DNA of 64,000 bases from RGIG8709 sp045575975 (GTDB lineage Bacteria; Bacillota; Clostridia; Monoglobales; Monoglobaceae). Shown here in pieces: positions 39,198-49,900 of this stretch. Each line of letters begins with the position of its first letter. Within the stretch, counting starts at the first letter, position 1. The notes beneath the pieces were generated by a model. It did no database searches. It was not told where the DNA came from and saw only the letters and a list, made by a program, of their open reading frames with translations. Location: the NCBI GenBank assembly GCA_045575975.1, contig JAZNFO010000064.1, positions 6,300 through 70,299 on the forward strand, given 5' to 3'. The position numbers were made by a program, and so were the translations under genes.

Positions 39198-39983
39198 TTA
39201 AAGGGAAATAAAGGCACCCATTCTGCCCGTTCTTTCCTTTTGGCTTCTGTAGGAATAAAACACATCATTTTCACAAACCGTACATCTTTTTGCAAAATGA
39301 ATATTTTCTTCATTAATCCCGGCAACACACAAATTATCATTTAACATCCGGGGCAGGTCCACAAGATATTTTTCCTCATCTTTCATACTTACATATTTTG
39401 AGGGAAACAAAGATGCCACATCCCATTTTGTTTCAAAACAGCACGGGCCTATACCAGCTCCCACTGCAACAATAATATTTTCCGCCTTGCATTCAAACCT
39501 TTCCGTCATTATCCTAACTGCCTCTGCCGATATATTAAGAAGAGTTCCCTTCCAACCGGAATGAACTGCGGCAACCGCCTTTTTTTCTTTATCTGCAAAA
39601 AGCAATGGATAACAATCTGCTGAAAAGACTACAAGAGGAATATTCACCTCTCCCGTTACAAGTCCGTCTGTCTCTTCAATATCGCTTGGAACAGAGACTC
39701 CTTTTCCCTTATCCTCTTTTGTTATAACACGGATATTTTTTGTGTGTTCCTGCTTTGAGGACACAATATTTTCATAGTTAAAACCAAAATCCGAGGCCAC
39801 AAGCTTATAATTTTCGATTACATTATCTCTGTTATCAGAAACACGAAATCCAAGGTTAAGCCCCTCTATTTTTCCATTACTTACTCCTCCGCATTTTGTG
39901 GTGAAGCAATTCTTAATGCCAAGGTCTTTTATTTCACTGCATACAAAATATCTTCTGTTATGACAAAAAACCTCATTCAGCAT
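39198..39983 (-). CDS. pgeF: Purine nucleoside phosphorylase / laccase-domain protein (YfiH/PgeF family)
   Basis: This 261-aa protein of the CNF1/YfiH fold has the metal-binding residues in SADCYPLLF (about residues 116-124), HSGWKGTLLNI (about 137-147) and GPCCFE (about 174-179). Family members process purine nucleosides or edit peptidoglycan precursors (PgeF); which applies here is open. Its start overlaps the 3' end of ymdB by 11 bases. Confidence 0.9.
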   Translation of the reverse strand: MLNEVFCHNRRYFVCSEIKDLGIKNCFTTKCGGVSNGKIEGLNLGFRVSDNRDNVIENYKLVASDFGFNYENIVSSKQEHTKNIRVITKEDKGKGVSVPSDIEETDGLVTGEVNIPLVVFSADCYPLLFADKEKKAVAAVHSGWKGTLLNISAEAVRIMTERFECKAENIIVAVGAGIGPCCFETKWDVASLFPSKYVSMKDEEKYLVDLPRMLNDNLCVAGINEENIHFAKRCTVCENDVFYSYRSQKERTGRMGAFISL

Positions 39984-40767
39984 TTATATTTCTCCCATCA
40001 AAATAAACTCGTTCTAAATCGTTTATTTTCCCCGTGTTGTGGTCTATATCAAACACAGCACCTGAAAACCACACATCTCCCTCTGCTTTATCAAAGCGAA
40101 ATCTTTTTCTTGTGTAGTACATATCCATTATAATTTCTTTTTTAACTCCAAGAACAGAATCACGGACTCCCGTCATTCCCAAATCCGTTATATACCCCGT
40201 TCCATTGGGAAGCACCTGCAAATCCACTGTCTGAACATGAGTGTGTGTTCCTGCAACTATATTGACCTTACCATCAAAATAATTTCCGAATGCAAGCTTT
40301 TCGCTTGTTGCCTCTGCGTGAAAATCAACAACAAATAAATCTGCCTTGCCCTCTAAGCTTTTCAGAACCTTTTCAACTGCACGGAACGGACAGTCAAGAG
40401 CATCCATATTTATTCTTCCCTGTGCATTGATAACCGCAATTCTTGTGTATCCCAAATCTTCAACAAAATATCCCTCTCCCTGGGTTTCGGGAGGAAAATT
40501 TACAGGGCGGATAACCCTTTTGTTATCATCAAGTATGGCCTCTGCTTCCTTATTTGCAAAGGTGTGATTTCCCATAGTTATAACATCTGCTCCTGAATCC
40601 AGAAGATTTTCTGCAATTTCCTTTGTTATTCCATTTGTTTGTGCCGCATTTTCCCCGTTCAGAATACAATAATCAATATTATATTTTTTCTTTATTTTTC
40701 TTAAATTGTTATAAACAAATTCTCTGCCGCAGGATGCCACAACATCCCCAACCATTAAAATTCTCAT
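39973..40767 (-). CDS. ymdB: YmdB-family 2',3'-cyclic-nucleotide phosphodiesterase
   Basis: This 264-aa calcineurin-like metallophosphoesterase of the TIGR00282 type begins MVGDVVASCGRE, with the metal ligands in ILNGENAA, TMGNHTF (about residues 64-70), DFHAEATSEK (about 145-154) and GTHTHVQT (about 171-178). YmdB influences biofilm and motility decisions in Bacillus. Here it is coupled to pgeF, not to rny as in Bacillus; no rny is seen. Confidence 0.93.
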   Translation of the reverse strand: MRILMVGDVVASCGREFVYNNLRKIKKKYNIDYCILNGENAAQTNGITKEIAENLLDSGADVITMGNHTFANKEAEAILDDNKRVIRPVNFPPETQGEGYFVEDLGYTRIAVINAQGRINMDALDCPFRAVEKVLKSLEGKADLFVVDFHAEATSEKLAFGNYFDGKVNIVAGTHTHVQTVDLQVLPNGTGYITDLGMTGVRDSVLGVKKEIIMDMYYTRKRFRFDKAEGDVWFSGAVFDIDHNTGKINDLERVYFDGRNINAE

Positions 40768-40790
40768 AATATGTCCTTTCTATATAAGAA

Positions 40791-40819
40791 TAGGGTGTGC
40801 TTGGTTCTGTCACACCCTA
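40791..40819 (-). terminator. Terminator-like hairpin between the glycosyltransferase and ymdB
   Basis: AGGGTGTG and CACACCCT form an 8-bp perfect stem with an eleven-base loop, four bases after the glycosyltransferase stop. The T-tract is weak (TATTCTTAT), so termination may be partial. Confidence 0.5.
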
Positions 40820-40822
40820 AAA

Positions 40823-42064
40823 TCACTTTTTATCCGAAGAATGAGGAGTATGGAACCACTCACCGTCATTTTTTCTGAAAAGGCTTGAAATTCCAATAGG
40901 AATCCAGCTGATAAGATAAAATATAAACCCAAGAATATTTTTAAAAATCTGTTTTGTAAGCTTGCCGTCTTTATAAAGAGCATATAACGCCATACCAAGA
41001 TTTGCAAAAACAAAACCTCTTAGCAATGCAAAGTTTATAGGCTGAGTCCAGAAACTACATAAAACCGATCCAAGTTCAGGCTTTATTCTGCCTATAATAG
41101 TCAGAATATATATAAAGCACATAACCCCTATACAAGCAGGATACAAAGAATCCCCAAGCAAATTCATAACCATATGAAACGGTTTTAAATTCTTTTCCTT
41201 AACGGATTTTTTAAGAAGAGGCTTTATATATTTTCCAAAAGCATCATTAATACCTTGCGCCCATCTCATCCTCTGATTCCAGGAGGTTTCAAGTCCCAAA
41301 GGCTTTTCATCATACACCACCGCATTATGTTCCCATGCAACTGGAATATCCTCCATTGCAAGTTTTAGGGTGAACTCGGTGTCTTCAGCAAGACAGGTTG
41401 CCCCCCAGCCGAATTTCTTTATAAGTTCCAAATCAATTGCAAGACCTGTTCCCCCAAGGCGGGCACCAAATCCAATATTATCTCTTGAAAGCTGAGAAAG
41501 ACGGTTGCTGAGCCAATACCAGAGAGAATAGGAGAATGTGAGCCAGGAATCATATGGGTTTTTACTGTCAAGATACCCTTGAACCGCTCTTGCCCCCGTG
41601 TTTATCTTATTATTTATGTGATACAAGAAGTCCTTATCAACTATGTTATCGGCATCAAAAACCGATACATATTCAAAGCCTTCGTCAATTTTGAAAATAT
41701 AGTCAAAAGCATATTCAAGAGCATAGCCTTTTCCTTTGTTATTTGCATCACATCTTTCAATAACTCTCACGCCAAAGCTTTTTGCAATGTCTGCCGTTTT
41801 ATCGGTGCAGTTATCGGCAATAACAAAGACACTGTATAAATTCTTAGGATAGTTAAGCTCATCAAGGCTTTTTAATATTCCCGAAATGACCTTTTCTTCA
41901 TTATGGGCGGCAACCAAAACCGCAAATTTATTAAATTTATTTTGTCTTATTTCTTTTTTCGGTGTCATAAATGAAAACAGAGAAATACCGAAATAATATA
42001 TCCCAACAAAGAGGAATATTAATTCAATAAAATATATTATGTATTCAATTCCTGTTTTATCCAT
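40823..42064 (-). CDS. Membrane glycosyltransferase, family 2
   Basis: This 413-aa protein has an N-terminal helix (residues about 6-32) and a GT2 domain with VLVAAHNEEKVI (about 48-59), FDADNIV (about 137-143), AEDTEFTLKLA (about 221-231) and the QRMRWAQG (QxxRW) motif (about 262-269), then three or more C-terminal membrane helices. The layout matches processive or polyprenyl-type GT2 enzymes. The substrate cannot be told; no polysaccharide cluster surrounds it. It has its own promoter, and CCTCC-type pairing (GGAGGTGTC) precedes the ATG. Confidence 0.85.
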   Translation of the reverse strand: MDKTGIEYIIYFIELIFLFVGIYYFGISLFSFMTPKKEIRQNKFNKFAVLVAAHNEEKVISGILKSLDELNYPKNLYSVFVIADNCTDKTADIAKSFGVRVIERCDANNKGKGYALEYAFDYIFKIDEGFEYVSVFDADNIVDKDFLYHINNKINTGARAVQGYLDSKNPYDSWLTFSYSLWYWLSNRLSQLSRDNIGFGARLGGTGLAIDLELIKKFGWGATCLAEDTEFTLKLAMEDIPVAWEHNAVVYDEKPLGLETSWNQRMRWAQGINDAFGKYIKPLLKKSVKEKNLKPFHMVMNLLGDSLYPACIGVMCFIYILTIIGRIKPELGSVLCSFWTQPINFALLRGFVFANLGMALYALYKDGKLTKQIFKNILGFIFYLISWIPIGISSLFRKNDGEWFHTPHSSDKK

Positions 42065-42102
42065 TCAGACACCTCCTTTTATTTCGTATTACCTAAAGAC
42101 AT

Positions 42103-42131
42103 ATTATACCACCAACAGACACACTTTTCAA
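42103..42131 (-). promoter_or_regulatory. SigA promoter of the glycosyltransferase gene
   Basis: TTGAAA, 17 bases, TATAAT on the minus strand, about 40 bases before the start codon. Confidence 0.8.
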
Positions 42132-42173
42132 GTCCTTTTTAATATTTTATGCAATACAAGATTTTTTATTTAC

Positions 42174-42205
42174 ACAAAAAATAAGACGGGTTACCGCCTT
42201 ATTTT
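42174..42205 (-). terminator. Intrinsic terminator of icd
   Basis: AAATAAG-g-CGG pairs with CCG-t-CTTATTT, with a TTTTTT tail on the minus strand, about 11 bases after the stop codon. Confidence 0.8.
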
Positions 42206-42215
42206 TCAAATATTT

Positions 42216-43424
42216 TTAAAGCATTTTTTTAAGTGTTTCACCAACTGCATATAGAAAATCTTCTGTGTTCACCTTTTTCTTGTTTTCAAGAGTTGAAAGA
42301 AGAGCAAGGTCCCCCGTCATAATTCCGCTTTCAATAGTTTCGATTGTTGCCTTTTCAAGCTTGTCTGCAAAGTCTGAAAGCTCAGGTGTTTTATCAAGCT
42401 CGCCTCTTTTTCTGAGAGCACCTGTCCATGCAAACAGTGTTGCAACACTGTTTGTTGAAGTTTCTTCACCCTTTAAGTGCTTATAATAATGGCGCTGAAC
42501 TGTTCCGTGAGCTGCTTCGTATTCATAATATCCTTCGGGTGAAACTAAAACTGATGTCATCATTGCAAGGCTTCCATACGCAGTTGCAACCATATCACTC
42601 ATAACATCCCCGTCATAATTCTTACATGCCCAGATATATCCGCCCTCTGAACGGATAACTCTTGCAACGGCATCGTCTATCAGGGTGTAGAAATATTCAA
42701 TTCCTGCCTCTTCAAATTTTGCCTTATATTCGTTTTCATAAACCTCGGAAAAAATATCCTTGAAGTGGTGGTCATATTTCTTTGAAATTGTGTCCTTTGA
42801 TGCAAACCATATATCCTGTTTAAGCTCTAAGGCATAGTTAAAACAGCTTCTTGCAAAGCTTTTTATTGAATTGTCCTTATTATGTAAGCCCTGGATAATT
42901 CCGTCTGAATCAGAAAAATCATAGATAAGATTTTGTTCTTCCCCATTCTCCCCTTTAACAGTGAGGTATGCTTTTGAGCCTTTTTTAACCTGCATTTCGG
43001 TATTCTTATAAACATCCCCGTATGCATGACGGGCAATTGTAATAGGCTTTGTCCAGGTTGGAATAAATGGAGTTATTCCCTTAACAATAATTGGAGTTCT
43101 GAAAACTGTTCCGTCAAGGATTGCTCTTATTGTTCCGTTTGGGGACTTCCACATACTTTTTAAGTTATATTCATCCACTCTTGCAGCATTTGGAGTGATT
43201 GTTGCACATTTTACGGCAACACCGTATTTCTTTGTTGCTTCTGCAGAATCAATAGTAACCTGATCATCTGTTTCATCTCTGTGTTTAAGTCCCAAATCAT
43301 AATACTCTGTTTTTAAATCTACATATGGAAGGATTAAAATATCTTTAATCATTTTCCATATAATTCTTGTCATTTCATCCCCATCCATCTCAACAAGGGG
43401 AGTTTTCATCGCTATTTTTGCCAT
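42216..43424 (-). CDS. icd: NADP-dependent isocitrate dehydrogenase, type II (homodimeric)
   Basis: This 402-aa product belongs to the eukaryote-like subfamily: TPLVEMDGDEMTRIIW at the start, SPNGTIRAILDGTVFR (about residues 94-109) with the substrate serine and arginines, and YDGDVMSD (about 269-276) with the metal aspartates. It makes 2-oxoglutarate and NADPH for glutamate, hence for the arginine pathway. It follows feoB by 56 bases on the same strand but has its own promoter and terminator. Confidence 0.95.
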   Translation of the reverse strand: MAKIAMKTPLVEMDGDEMTRIIWKMIKDILILPYVDLKTEYYDLGLKHRDETDDQVTIDSAEATKKYGVAVKCATITPNAARVDEYNLKSMWKSPNGTIRAILDGTVFRTPIIVKGITPFIPTWTKPITIARHAYGDVYKNTEMQVKKGSKAYLTVKGENGEEQNLIYDFSDSDGIIQGLHNKDNSIKSFARSCFNYALELKQDIWFASKDTISKKYDHHFKDIFSEVYENEYKAKFEEAGIEYFYTLIDDAVARVIRSEGGYIWACKNYDGDVMSDMVATAYGSLAMMTSVLVSPEGYYEYEAAHGTVQRHYYKHLKGEETSTNSVATLFAWTGALRKRGELDKTPELSDFADKLEKATIETIESGIMTGDLALLSTLENKKKVNTEDFLYAVGETLKKML

Positions 43425-43454
43425 ATTTTATGTCTCCTTTTTTATCTTTATATC

Positions 43455-43483
43455 ATTATAACAAATTATTTTTCATTTGTCTA
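43455..43483 (-). promoter_or_regulatory. Promoter of icd
   Basis: TAGACA, 17 bases, TATAAT on the minus strand; the -35 overlaps the feoB stop codon region. One mismatch in the -35. Confidence 0.65.
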
Positions 43484-45565
43484 TACAAATAAATTTGCAA
43501 TCTGATAAAATAATGCTGACACAATCCACGCTGTTGCTATGTTAAGTGTCACAGAAAATACTGTTTTGCGGACAGAATTTGTTTCCCTGTAAACCGTTCC
43601 GCAAGTTGCGGCACAAGGCACATATAAAAGGCAGAAAAGCATCATTGAATACGCATTTATCCCACCAAAGCCCTGACCTGTGAGAATTTCGAAAAGCTGA
43701 TTCATTCCTCCCTCTGAAAGAATATTTCCCACCCCGTATAAAACACTCATACTGGAAACCACAATTTCCTTTGCGGCTATTCCTGAAATCAGGGATACTA
43801 TAATCTGCCAATATCCCAGTCCGCAGGGTTTCATAATGGGTTCAAGCACCTTTCCGATATATGCACCAAAGCTTTCGGACATATCACCTGCTGCACCCTT
43901 TGGCCCGAAATTCAAAACAAACCACAGAATAATTGATGCTATAAATATAACGGTTCCTGCTTTTGTCAGGTAATCCTTAACCTTTTCTGTTACATAAATC
44001 GTTACAGTTCTCAAGTTTGGTGTTTTATATTCAGGAAGCTCTATCAAAAGAGCCTTTGCTTCTTTTTCTCGACTTAAAACTGTTATTATTTTTGCGATTA
44101 CAACTGCGATAACAAGTCCTATAATATACATTGAATATGCTGAAACAAAGGCATATTTTTCAAAAAACATTCCTGAAAGCAGAACATATATGAGAAGTCT
44201 TGCACTGCAGGACATAAAAGGCGTTATAAAAATGGTTTTAAGCTTATCCCTTTCATCCTCCAAGGTTCTTGTTGCCATTATTGCTGGAACTGTGCATCCA
44301 AAGCCTAAAAGCATTGGAATAAAGGCTCTGCCTGAAAGTCCGATTTTGCCCATTACAGAGTCCATAACATATGCAACTCTTGACATATATCCGCTGTCTT
44401 CAAGAAAAGCAAGGGCAATAAACAGGATTATAATATTAGGTAAAAATGTCAGTATCCCGCCAACACCTGCAATTATACCGTCAACCACCAGTGAAATCAT
44501 TCCCTGACTACAGCCAATGAACAATAGTCCCGCTTCTGTCATAGCTGATATATTTTCAAGAAAGACTTCGAAATATCCTTTCAGGAAATCTCCCACCGTG
44601 AATGTGAGGAAGAAAACCAATGCCATAATCCCAAGAAAAACAGGAATACCGAAAAAAGGATGTGTAAGCACCTTATCAATCTTATCGGTTTTTTCACTTT
44701 TTTCCTCTTTATTAACAAGAACTTCTCTTATTACCTCTTCTATAAAATCATACTTTTGATTTATTATATCCGACTCATAACTTCTGTCTATAATTCCTTC
44801 CGCATTTACAGGATACTCCGCCATAACCTTATTATCCTGTTCAAGATACTTTATTGCATACCAGCGGTAATTTTCTAGTTCTGGATATTTTGTTTCAAGA
44901 AGATAGGTTATTTTATCTATTTTATCCTCGATTTCATCGCTGTAAACAAGAGCATATTCCTCGTGGTGATCGTGAATATGATTTCCCGATTCATGATGAT
45001 GTTCAAGGGGGTGTGCCTTTTTTTCCTTATGATGGCTTACTGCATGCATCAGGATATTAAGCCCGCTCCTTTTTCTTCCGCATACGGGCACAACAGGAAT
45101 ACCAAGCATTTCGGGAAGTCTGTGAAGATCTATCTCCATTCCTCTCTCTTCAACTATATCCATCATATTAAGTGCAAGGACAACCGGCTTTCCAAGCTCA
45201 ATAAGCTGAAGTGTGAGATACAGACTCCTCTCAAGGCAGGAGGCATCTGCAACATCAACTATAACATCAGCCTCATCGCTTGTTATATACTGCCTTGATA
45301 ATATCTCTTCCATTGTATAAGAAGTAAGAGAATATATTCCCGGAAGGTCAACAAGCTTATATATATGGTTATGATAGGTTGCTGTTCCCTCCTTTTTCTC
45401 AACAGTAACTCCGGGCCAGTTGGCAACCTTAAGTCTTGCTCCCGTGTATGCATTGAAAAGAGTTGTTTTCCCGCAGTTGGGATTTCCTATAAAGGCAACA
45501 CTTATTTCCTCTTTTTCCTGAACAAACTTTTCATTTTTCTTTTCAACTGTTGCTTCAATTTTCAT
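43481..45565 (-). CDS. feoB: Ferrous iron transporter FeoB with histidine-rich insert
   Basis: This 694-aa protein has an N-terminal G domain (P-loop GNPNCGKT at 27-34, DLPGIYSL at 73-80, NMMD), then a helical spacer and two Gate-type membrane domains (about 320-690) with GFGCTVPAI. Between G domain and spacer, residues 174-201 hold eleven histidines, including EHHHE and HIHDHHEE, not found in the common short FeoB form; it may bind Fe(II) or another metal. Its ATG at 45565 overlaps feoA by 11 bases, and the TTG one codon earlier is an alternative start. Confidence 0.96.
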   Translation of the reverse strand: MKIEATVEKKNEKFVQEKEEISVAFIGNPNCGKTTLFNAYTGARLKVANWPGVTVEKKEGTATYHNHIYKLVDLPGIYSLTSYTMEEILSRQYITSDEADVIVDVADASCLERSLYLTLQLIELGKPVVLALNMMDIVEERGMEIDLHRLPEMLGIPVVPVCGRKRSGLNILMHAVSHHKEKKAHPLEHHHESGNHIHDHHEEYALVYSDEIEDKIDKITYLLETKYPELENYRWYAIKYLEQDNKVMAEYPVNAEGIIDRSYESDIINQKYDFIEEVIREVLVNKEEKSEKTDKIDKVLTHPFFGIPVFLGIMALVFFLTFTVGDFLKGYFEVFLENISAMTEAGLLFIGCSQGMISLVVDGIIAGVGGILTFLPNIIILFIALAFLEDSGYMSRVAYVMDSVMGKIGLSGRAFIPMLLGFGCTVPAIMATRTLEDERDKLKTIFITPFMSCSARLLIYVLLSGMFFEKYAFVSAYSMYIIGLVIAVVIAKIITVLSREKEAKALLIELPEYKTPNLRTVTIYVTEKVKDYLTKAGTVIFIASIILWFVLNFGPKGAAGDMSESFGAYIGKVLEPIMKPCGLGYWQIIVSLISGIAAKEIVVSSMSVLYGVGNILSEGGMNQLFEILTGQGFGGINAYSMMLFCLLYVPCAATCGTVYRETNSVRKTVFSVTLNIATAWIVSALFYQIANLFV

Positions 45566-45776
45566 CAATAATTATCCCTTCTGCAATTTTTCTGCCTATG
45601 GCAAACCTGGTTCCCCTGACCTTAATAATCATTGACCCGTTACCTTTTAAATTAAGCACAGAAACCTTGCTTTTTTGTGTCAGCCCAAGGATTTCAAGTC
45701 TTCTTTTTATTTCGTGTTCAAGCTCTATTCCCACAGCGGTGTAAGTTTTTCCACTCTGTCCCTCAGAAAGCATCAT
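45555..45776 (-). CDS. feoA: Ferrous iron transport protein A
   Basis: This 73-aa SH3-like FeoA protein (RRLEILGLTQKSKVSVL, then IKVRGTRFAIGRKIAEGI) overlaps feoB at its 3' end, and its start overlaps the stop of the glycolipid-synthase gene (ATGATGA). FeoA is needed for FeoB activity. No Fur or DtxR box was recognised at the head of this block, because the feo genes lie deep inside a long minus-strand run. Confidence 0.92.
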   Translation of the reverse strand: MMLSEGQSGKTYTAVGIELEHEIKRRLEILGLTQKSKVSVLNLKGNGSMIIKVRGTRFAIGRKIAEGIIIDEN

Positions 45777-46894
45777 AGTTTTTCATCCTTTCCTTCATTT
45801 TTTTGCTTTAAAATAAACTCAACAAAATCCGCTGTTGAGTTTGGTTTCCCGAGAAAACTTACCGTCTCCTTAAGTGTTTTCAGTCTTTCCGTATTTGAAA
45901 AGAGCTGATACACCGCATCATCAACAGAAAATGTTTTGCTCACCTTTATAGCGGCTCCGTTGTTAAGGAGAAATTCAACATTTCTTTCTTCCTGACCGGG
46001 AATTGGATTTATCATTATCATTGGAATACCCTTTGCTAATGCCTCGCTTGTGGTGAGTCCTCCCGGCTTTGAAACAATACAGTCTGACGCATCCATATAA
46101 AGACTCACCTTATCCGAAAAGGATAGATTTATAAGCTTTTTGCCCGTGTTCATTTTATTTATTTTCTTATAAAGCTTTTCATTATACCCGCAAATAGATA
46201 TAATCTGAAAATCAAGCTCTGAATGATCAAGCTCTTCAATAATCTTTTCTACCTTTCCGTATCCCATAGAACCGCTCATAACAAGAACTGTTCGCACATC
46301 ATCAAGTCCTAAGATTCTTCTCGCCTTTTTCTTTTCCATTTTTTCAGAGAATTCAGGCTTTATGGGAATACCTATAGGCAAAAGCTTTTCCTTTGGGATA
46401 TTTTTCTTCTCTGCCTGATTTGAAAGAAGCTCGCTTGCTGTTATATAAAAATCAATATCCGTATCCTCCCAGAAAGGATGAATGGTGAAATCTGTTACTA
46501 TACCGATAGACTTAATTTCAGAATCTATTTTGTTTTTGAGAGCAGTTATCAAAAGAGCTGAAAAAACATGGGTGCACACAATTATATCAGGAGAATATTC
46601 TTCAATAAGACCTATAAGCTTTTGTGCCATAATATTATTTGTTATTTTCAAGACTTTCTTTTCCCTATCGGTATTTTTTTCAACCAGCGTATACAGCTTC
46701 CCGTATATCTTTGAAAATCTTTTTGTGCTCATAATATAGCCTTGTGCCAAGGCTTCCTTAATCACGGGACTTATATATTCAAAAACATCAAGATATCTGT
46801 TTTCTATCCCCTGTTTTTTAAGAAAATCACAAAGAGACTTTGCCGCCTGATTATGTCCCTGCCCTGTTGTTACTGTGAGCAATAAAACTTTCAT
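45773..46894 (-). CDS. UgtP/MGDG-synthase-like glycosyltransferase
   Basis: This 373-aa GT28-family protein has the MGDG-synthase N-terminal motif (TVTTGQGHNQAAKSL, residues about 6-20) and a C-terminal nucleotide-sugar domain (VLVMSGSMGYGK, then SDCIVSKPGGLTTSEALAKGIPMI). It probably transfers a sugar from UDP-glucose or UDP-galactose to diacylglycerol. The start is the ATG at 46894 behind AAAGGAGAGAAGAA. It lies between addA and feoA with no gap of regulatory size, so it is likely co-transcribed. Confidence 0.88.
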   Translation of the reverse strand: MKVLLLTVTTGQGHNQAAKSLCDFLKKQGIENRYLDVFEYISPVIKEALAQGYIMSTKRFSKIYGKLYTLVEKNTDREKKVLKITNNIMAQKLIGLIEEYSPDIIVCTHVFSALLITALKNKIDSEIKSIGIVTDFTIHPFWEDTDIDFYITASELLSNQAEKKNIPKEKLLPIGIPIKPEFSEKMEKKKARRILGLDDVRTVLVMSGSMGYGKVEKIIEELDHSELDFQIISICGYNEKLYKKINKMNTGKKLINLSFSDKVSLYMDASDCIVSKPGGLTTSEALAKGIPMIMINPIPGQEERNVEFLLNNGAAIKVSKTFSVDDAVYQLFSNTERLKTLKETVSFLGKPNSTADFVEFILKQKNEGKDEKL

Positions 46895-46910
46895 TTCTTC
46901 TCTCCTTTCC

Positions 46911-49900
46911 CTACATTCTGACCGTTTCATTACAGTTTAAGAAATGGATATAACATTCATCAACTTTTCTTTCTTCAATAAGTTCAAGAGCTTCCCTGTA
47001 GCATTCTATCTGAACCCTATATTCATCTGCTCTTGTCTTTGCCATATATTTATCCACATTATCTGTTTTATAATCAACAAGCACAAGCTTTCCGTCCTCA
47101 TCTTCAAAAAAACAGTCTATTGTTCCCTGAAGAAGTATTTCTTTCTTTTTACCGTCTTCACTTAAATTATCAAAAATTTCTCCTGCTTGTTTCTTTGAAT
47201 AAAAACTAAATTCTTTTTCACATCTTTTACTGTTTCTGAGTCTTTTTCCAAGCTCGGTTTCATAAAGATTAAAAATGCCGTCAACATCAGCAACTTCTCG
47301 CTGAGCCTTTGAAAGAATTTTCTTATCCTGCATTATATCAATGGCTTTTTCAATATCTTCCCTTGAATTTATTCCTTTCTCGTCTATATACTGAAGCACA
47401 AAATGTGTAATTGTTCCCTTTTCAGAAGGCGAGATTTCTTCCTTGGTCTTAAGATATATATTCCCAGCCTCCATTAAAGACACGGCAAATTCATCATTAT
47501 ATTCAAGTCTTCTCTTAACCTCTGTTACCGTCATTTTAACAGGAATATTTTCATTATCTCCGGGATTAAACGAAAGCATTTTAAGAACTTTTTCAGGAAG
47601 TTTACTTATTTTGTCGGATTTTTCAGGAGAAATGTTTTCATTTGCTAAAGCTTTGTATTCATCCATAGCCTCAAAAACTTCCGCCCGAAGCCTGAAATCA
47701 GCACGGGTTCCCGCCATATCCTCAGGGCAGGAAAAAACTTCTCTCACACACCGCATATAGGGATGAGAAATAAGCACCGAATAAAGCCAGCTTCCCATTG
47801 AATTTTCCCTTTTAAGCCAGGAGCCGACAGGTGTTTTTTTTGCATTCAGGGTAGGAATTTTAGGTTTCTTGGGTATATCCGGATATGCCGATGTTATTAT
47901 AAGCTTTTCCTTTGCTCTTGTGAGAGCAACATATAAAAGTCTCATTTCTTCAGATTTAAGTTCTCTCCTTTTTATGCTTTTTAACAGCATCTCAAAAGGA
48001 GATGGATATTTTATTCTTTTTTCAATATCCGAAAAAACAAGGGATATTCCTCCCTGCTCGTGCCATAAAACAGGCTTTGTTGAATCCATTGCATTAAACT
48101 TATGGTTTGTGTCTGCAAGAAAAACAACAGGAAATTCAAGTCCTTTCGACTTGTGCATTGTCATAATTCTCACAACATTTTCACTTTCCGATATTACCTT
48201 GGCAGGAGACAGGTCCTTTTCATCCTCCATTATACTTTCAAGATAATTCATAAAGCCGAAAAGTCCCGTCAGCTTTGATTTTTCAAATTCAAGGGCTCTC
48301 ATAAGGAGTAGCCTTAAGTTTGCCCTTCTGTGTTCGGGAAATTTCATCAAGCTTACAAGTGCCGTGAAATTATATCTTTCGTATATATTCAGTATCAGGC
48401 TGTATATTCCGCTTTCCTCTGCCATATTTCTGAAATAATCAAGCTCCGAAAGAAAATACTCCGCTTCTTTGTTTCCGTCATTCCCTGCCATAACAAGGGC
48501 ATCATAAAAATATGCTTTTTTATTATAAACTCTAATTTTCGCAAGATGCTCATTGGTGAAAGAAAATATCGGCGACCTTAAAACCGCAATAAGCGGTATG
48601 TCCTGATAAGGATTGTCGATTATACTTAAGAACGAAAGAATAGTGCTCACTTCTCTTGAATTTAAATAGCTTTTCCCCGTGTCAGTATACACGGGTATCC
48701 CGTTTCTCTCCAGAACTGCTTCTATCATAAGAGCAGAAGAACGGTTTCTGAGAAGCACAACAATATCTCTAAACTGTACAGGACGCATTCTTCCTTCTCT
48801 TTTATCAAAGACTTTAAAAGACGATGACAAAAGAGATGTTATTCTTTTTGAAATAAACTGCGCTTCCGCTTCCTTTATATCTCGTTTTATATCATCATCT
48901 TTATCTTTTATAAGATAAAACTCTGTTTCAAAGTCACTTTCATTTTCTGGCTGTGGATATTCTGCCCCTTTTACAAGACATTCATTTTCATCATAAGAAA
49001 CATCGCCCAGAGATTTTGTCATTAAACCTGAAAACACATAATTTACAGTGTTTATAATCTCATCTCTGCTCCTGAAATTCTTTGAAAGGCATATAACCTC
49101 TCCGTCTTCTTCATTTTTCTTGTAAGCCTCGTATTTATCTGTGAAAAGCTTTGGAACTGCATTCCTGAATTTATAAATACTCTGCTTTATATCTCCCACC
49201 ATAAAGATATTTTTATTATCCCCTGAAATTAGTCTGAATATCTCATCCTGAATATTGTTTGTGTCCTGATATTCATCAAGAAGAATTTCCGAATATCTTT
49301 CCCTGAGTTCCTGACATACAGATGTGGGATTATGGTCTTTATCTGCAATAAGATTTAAAAATTCGTGCTCCAGGTCCGAAAAATCAAGTCCGCCCTTTTC
49401 TCTTTTGAGCTTTTTATATTTTCTTCTTATACATAAAATTATATTTTTCAGGGTTTTAACCCTTTTATATGTATCTTCGGTGCAAGCCATAAATAGCGGA
49501 GAAAAAACTTTTAAAAATTCTTTTATCTCCTCAAATATTTTCTTTATTTCATCCCTTAAGCTATCCAGCATAAGTTCCTCGGTTGGATATGTTTTCTGGC
49601 TTGCAACCTTTCTTTTGAAATCATAAGATTTAAAGGAATTGTCTTCGTCTTTGAAACTTCCATTTTCTAATTTTTCAAGAAGTCCGCCCAAAATTTCCGT
49701 TTCAGCAGAATAAAAGCCATAATATTTATGGTCCTTTGGAATTTCTTCCAGCAATTCTGCCATTTCCACAAGGCACTTTTTTCCATCCGAAACAATCTCT
49801 TTTATTTCATTTTGAAAGAGCAGCTCCTGTTTTTCGCTTAATCTTCCCTTTTCCGCATATATTCTGTAATTTTGAACAGAGTCAGAAAGCCACCTAACAG

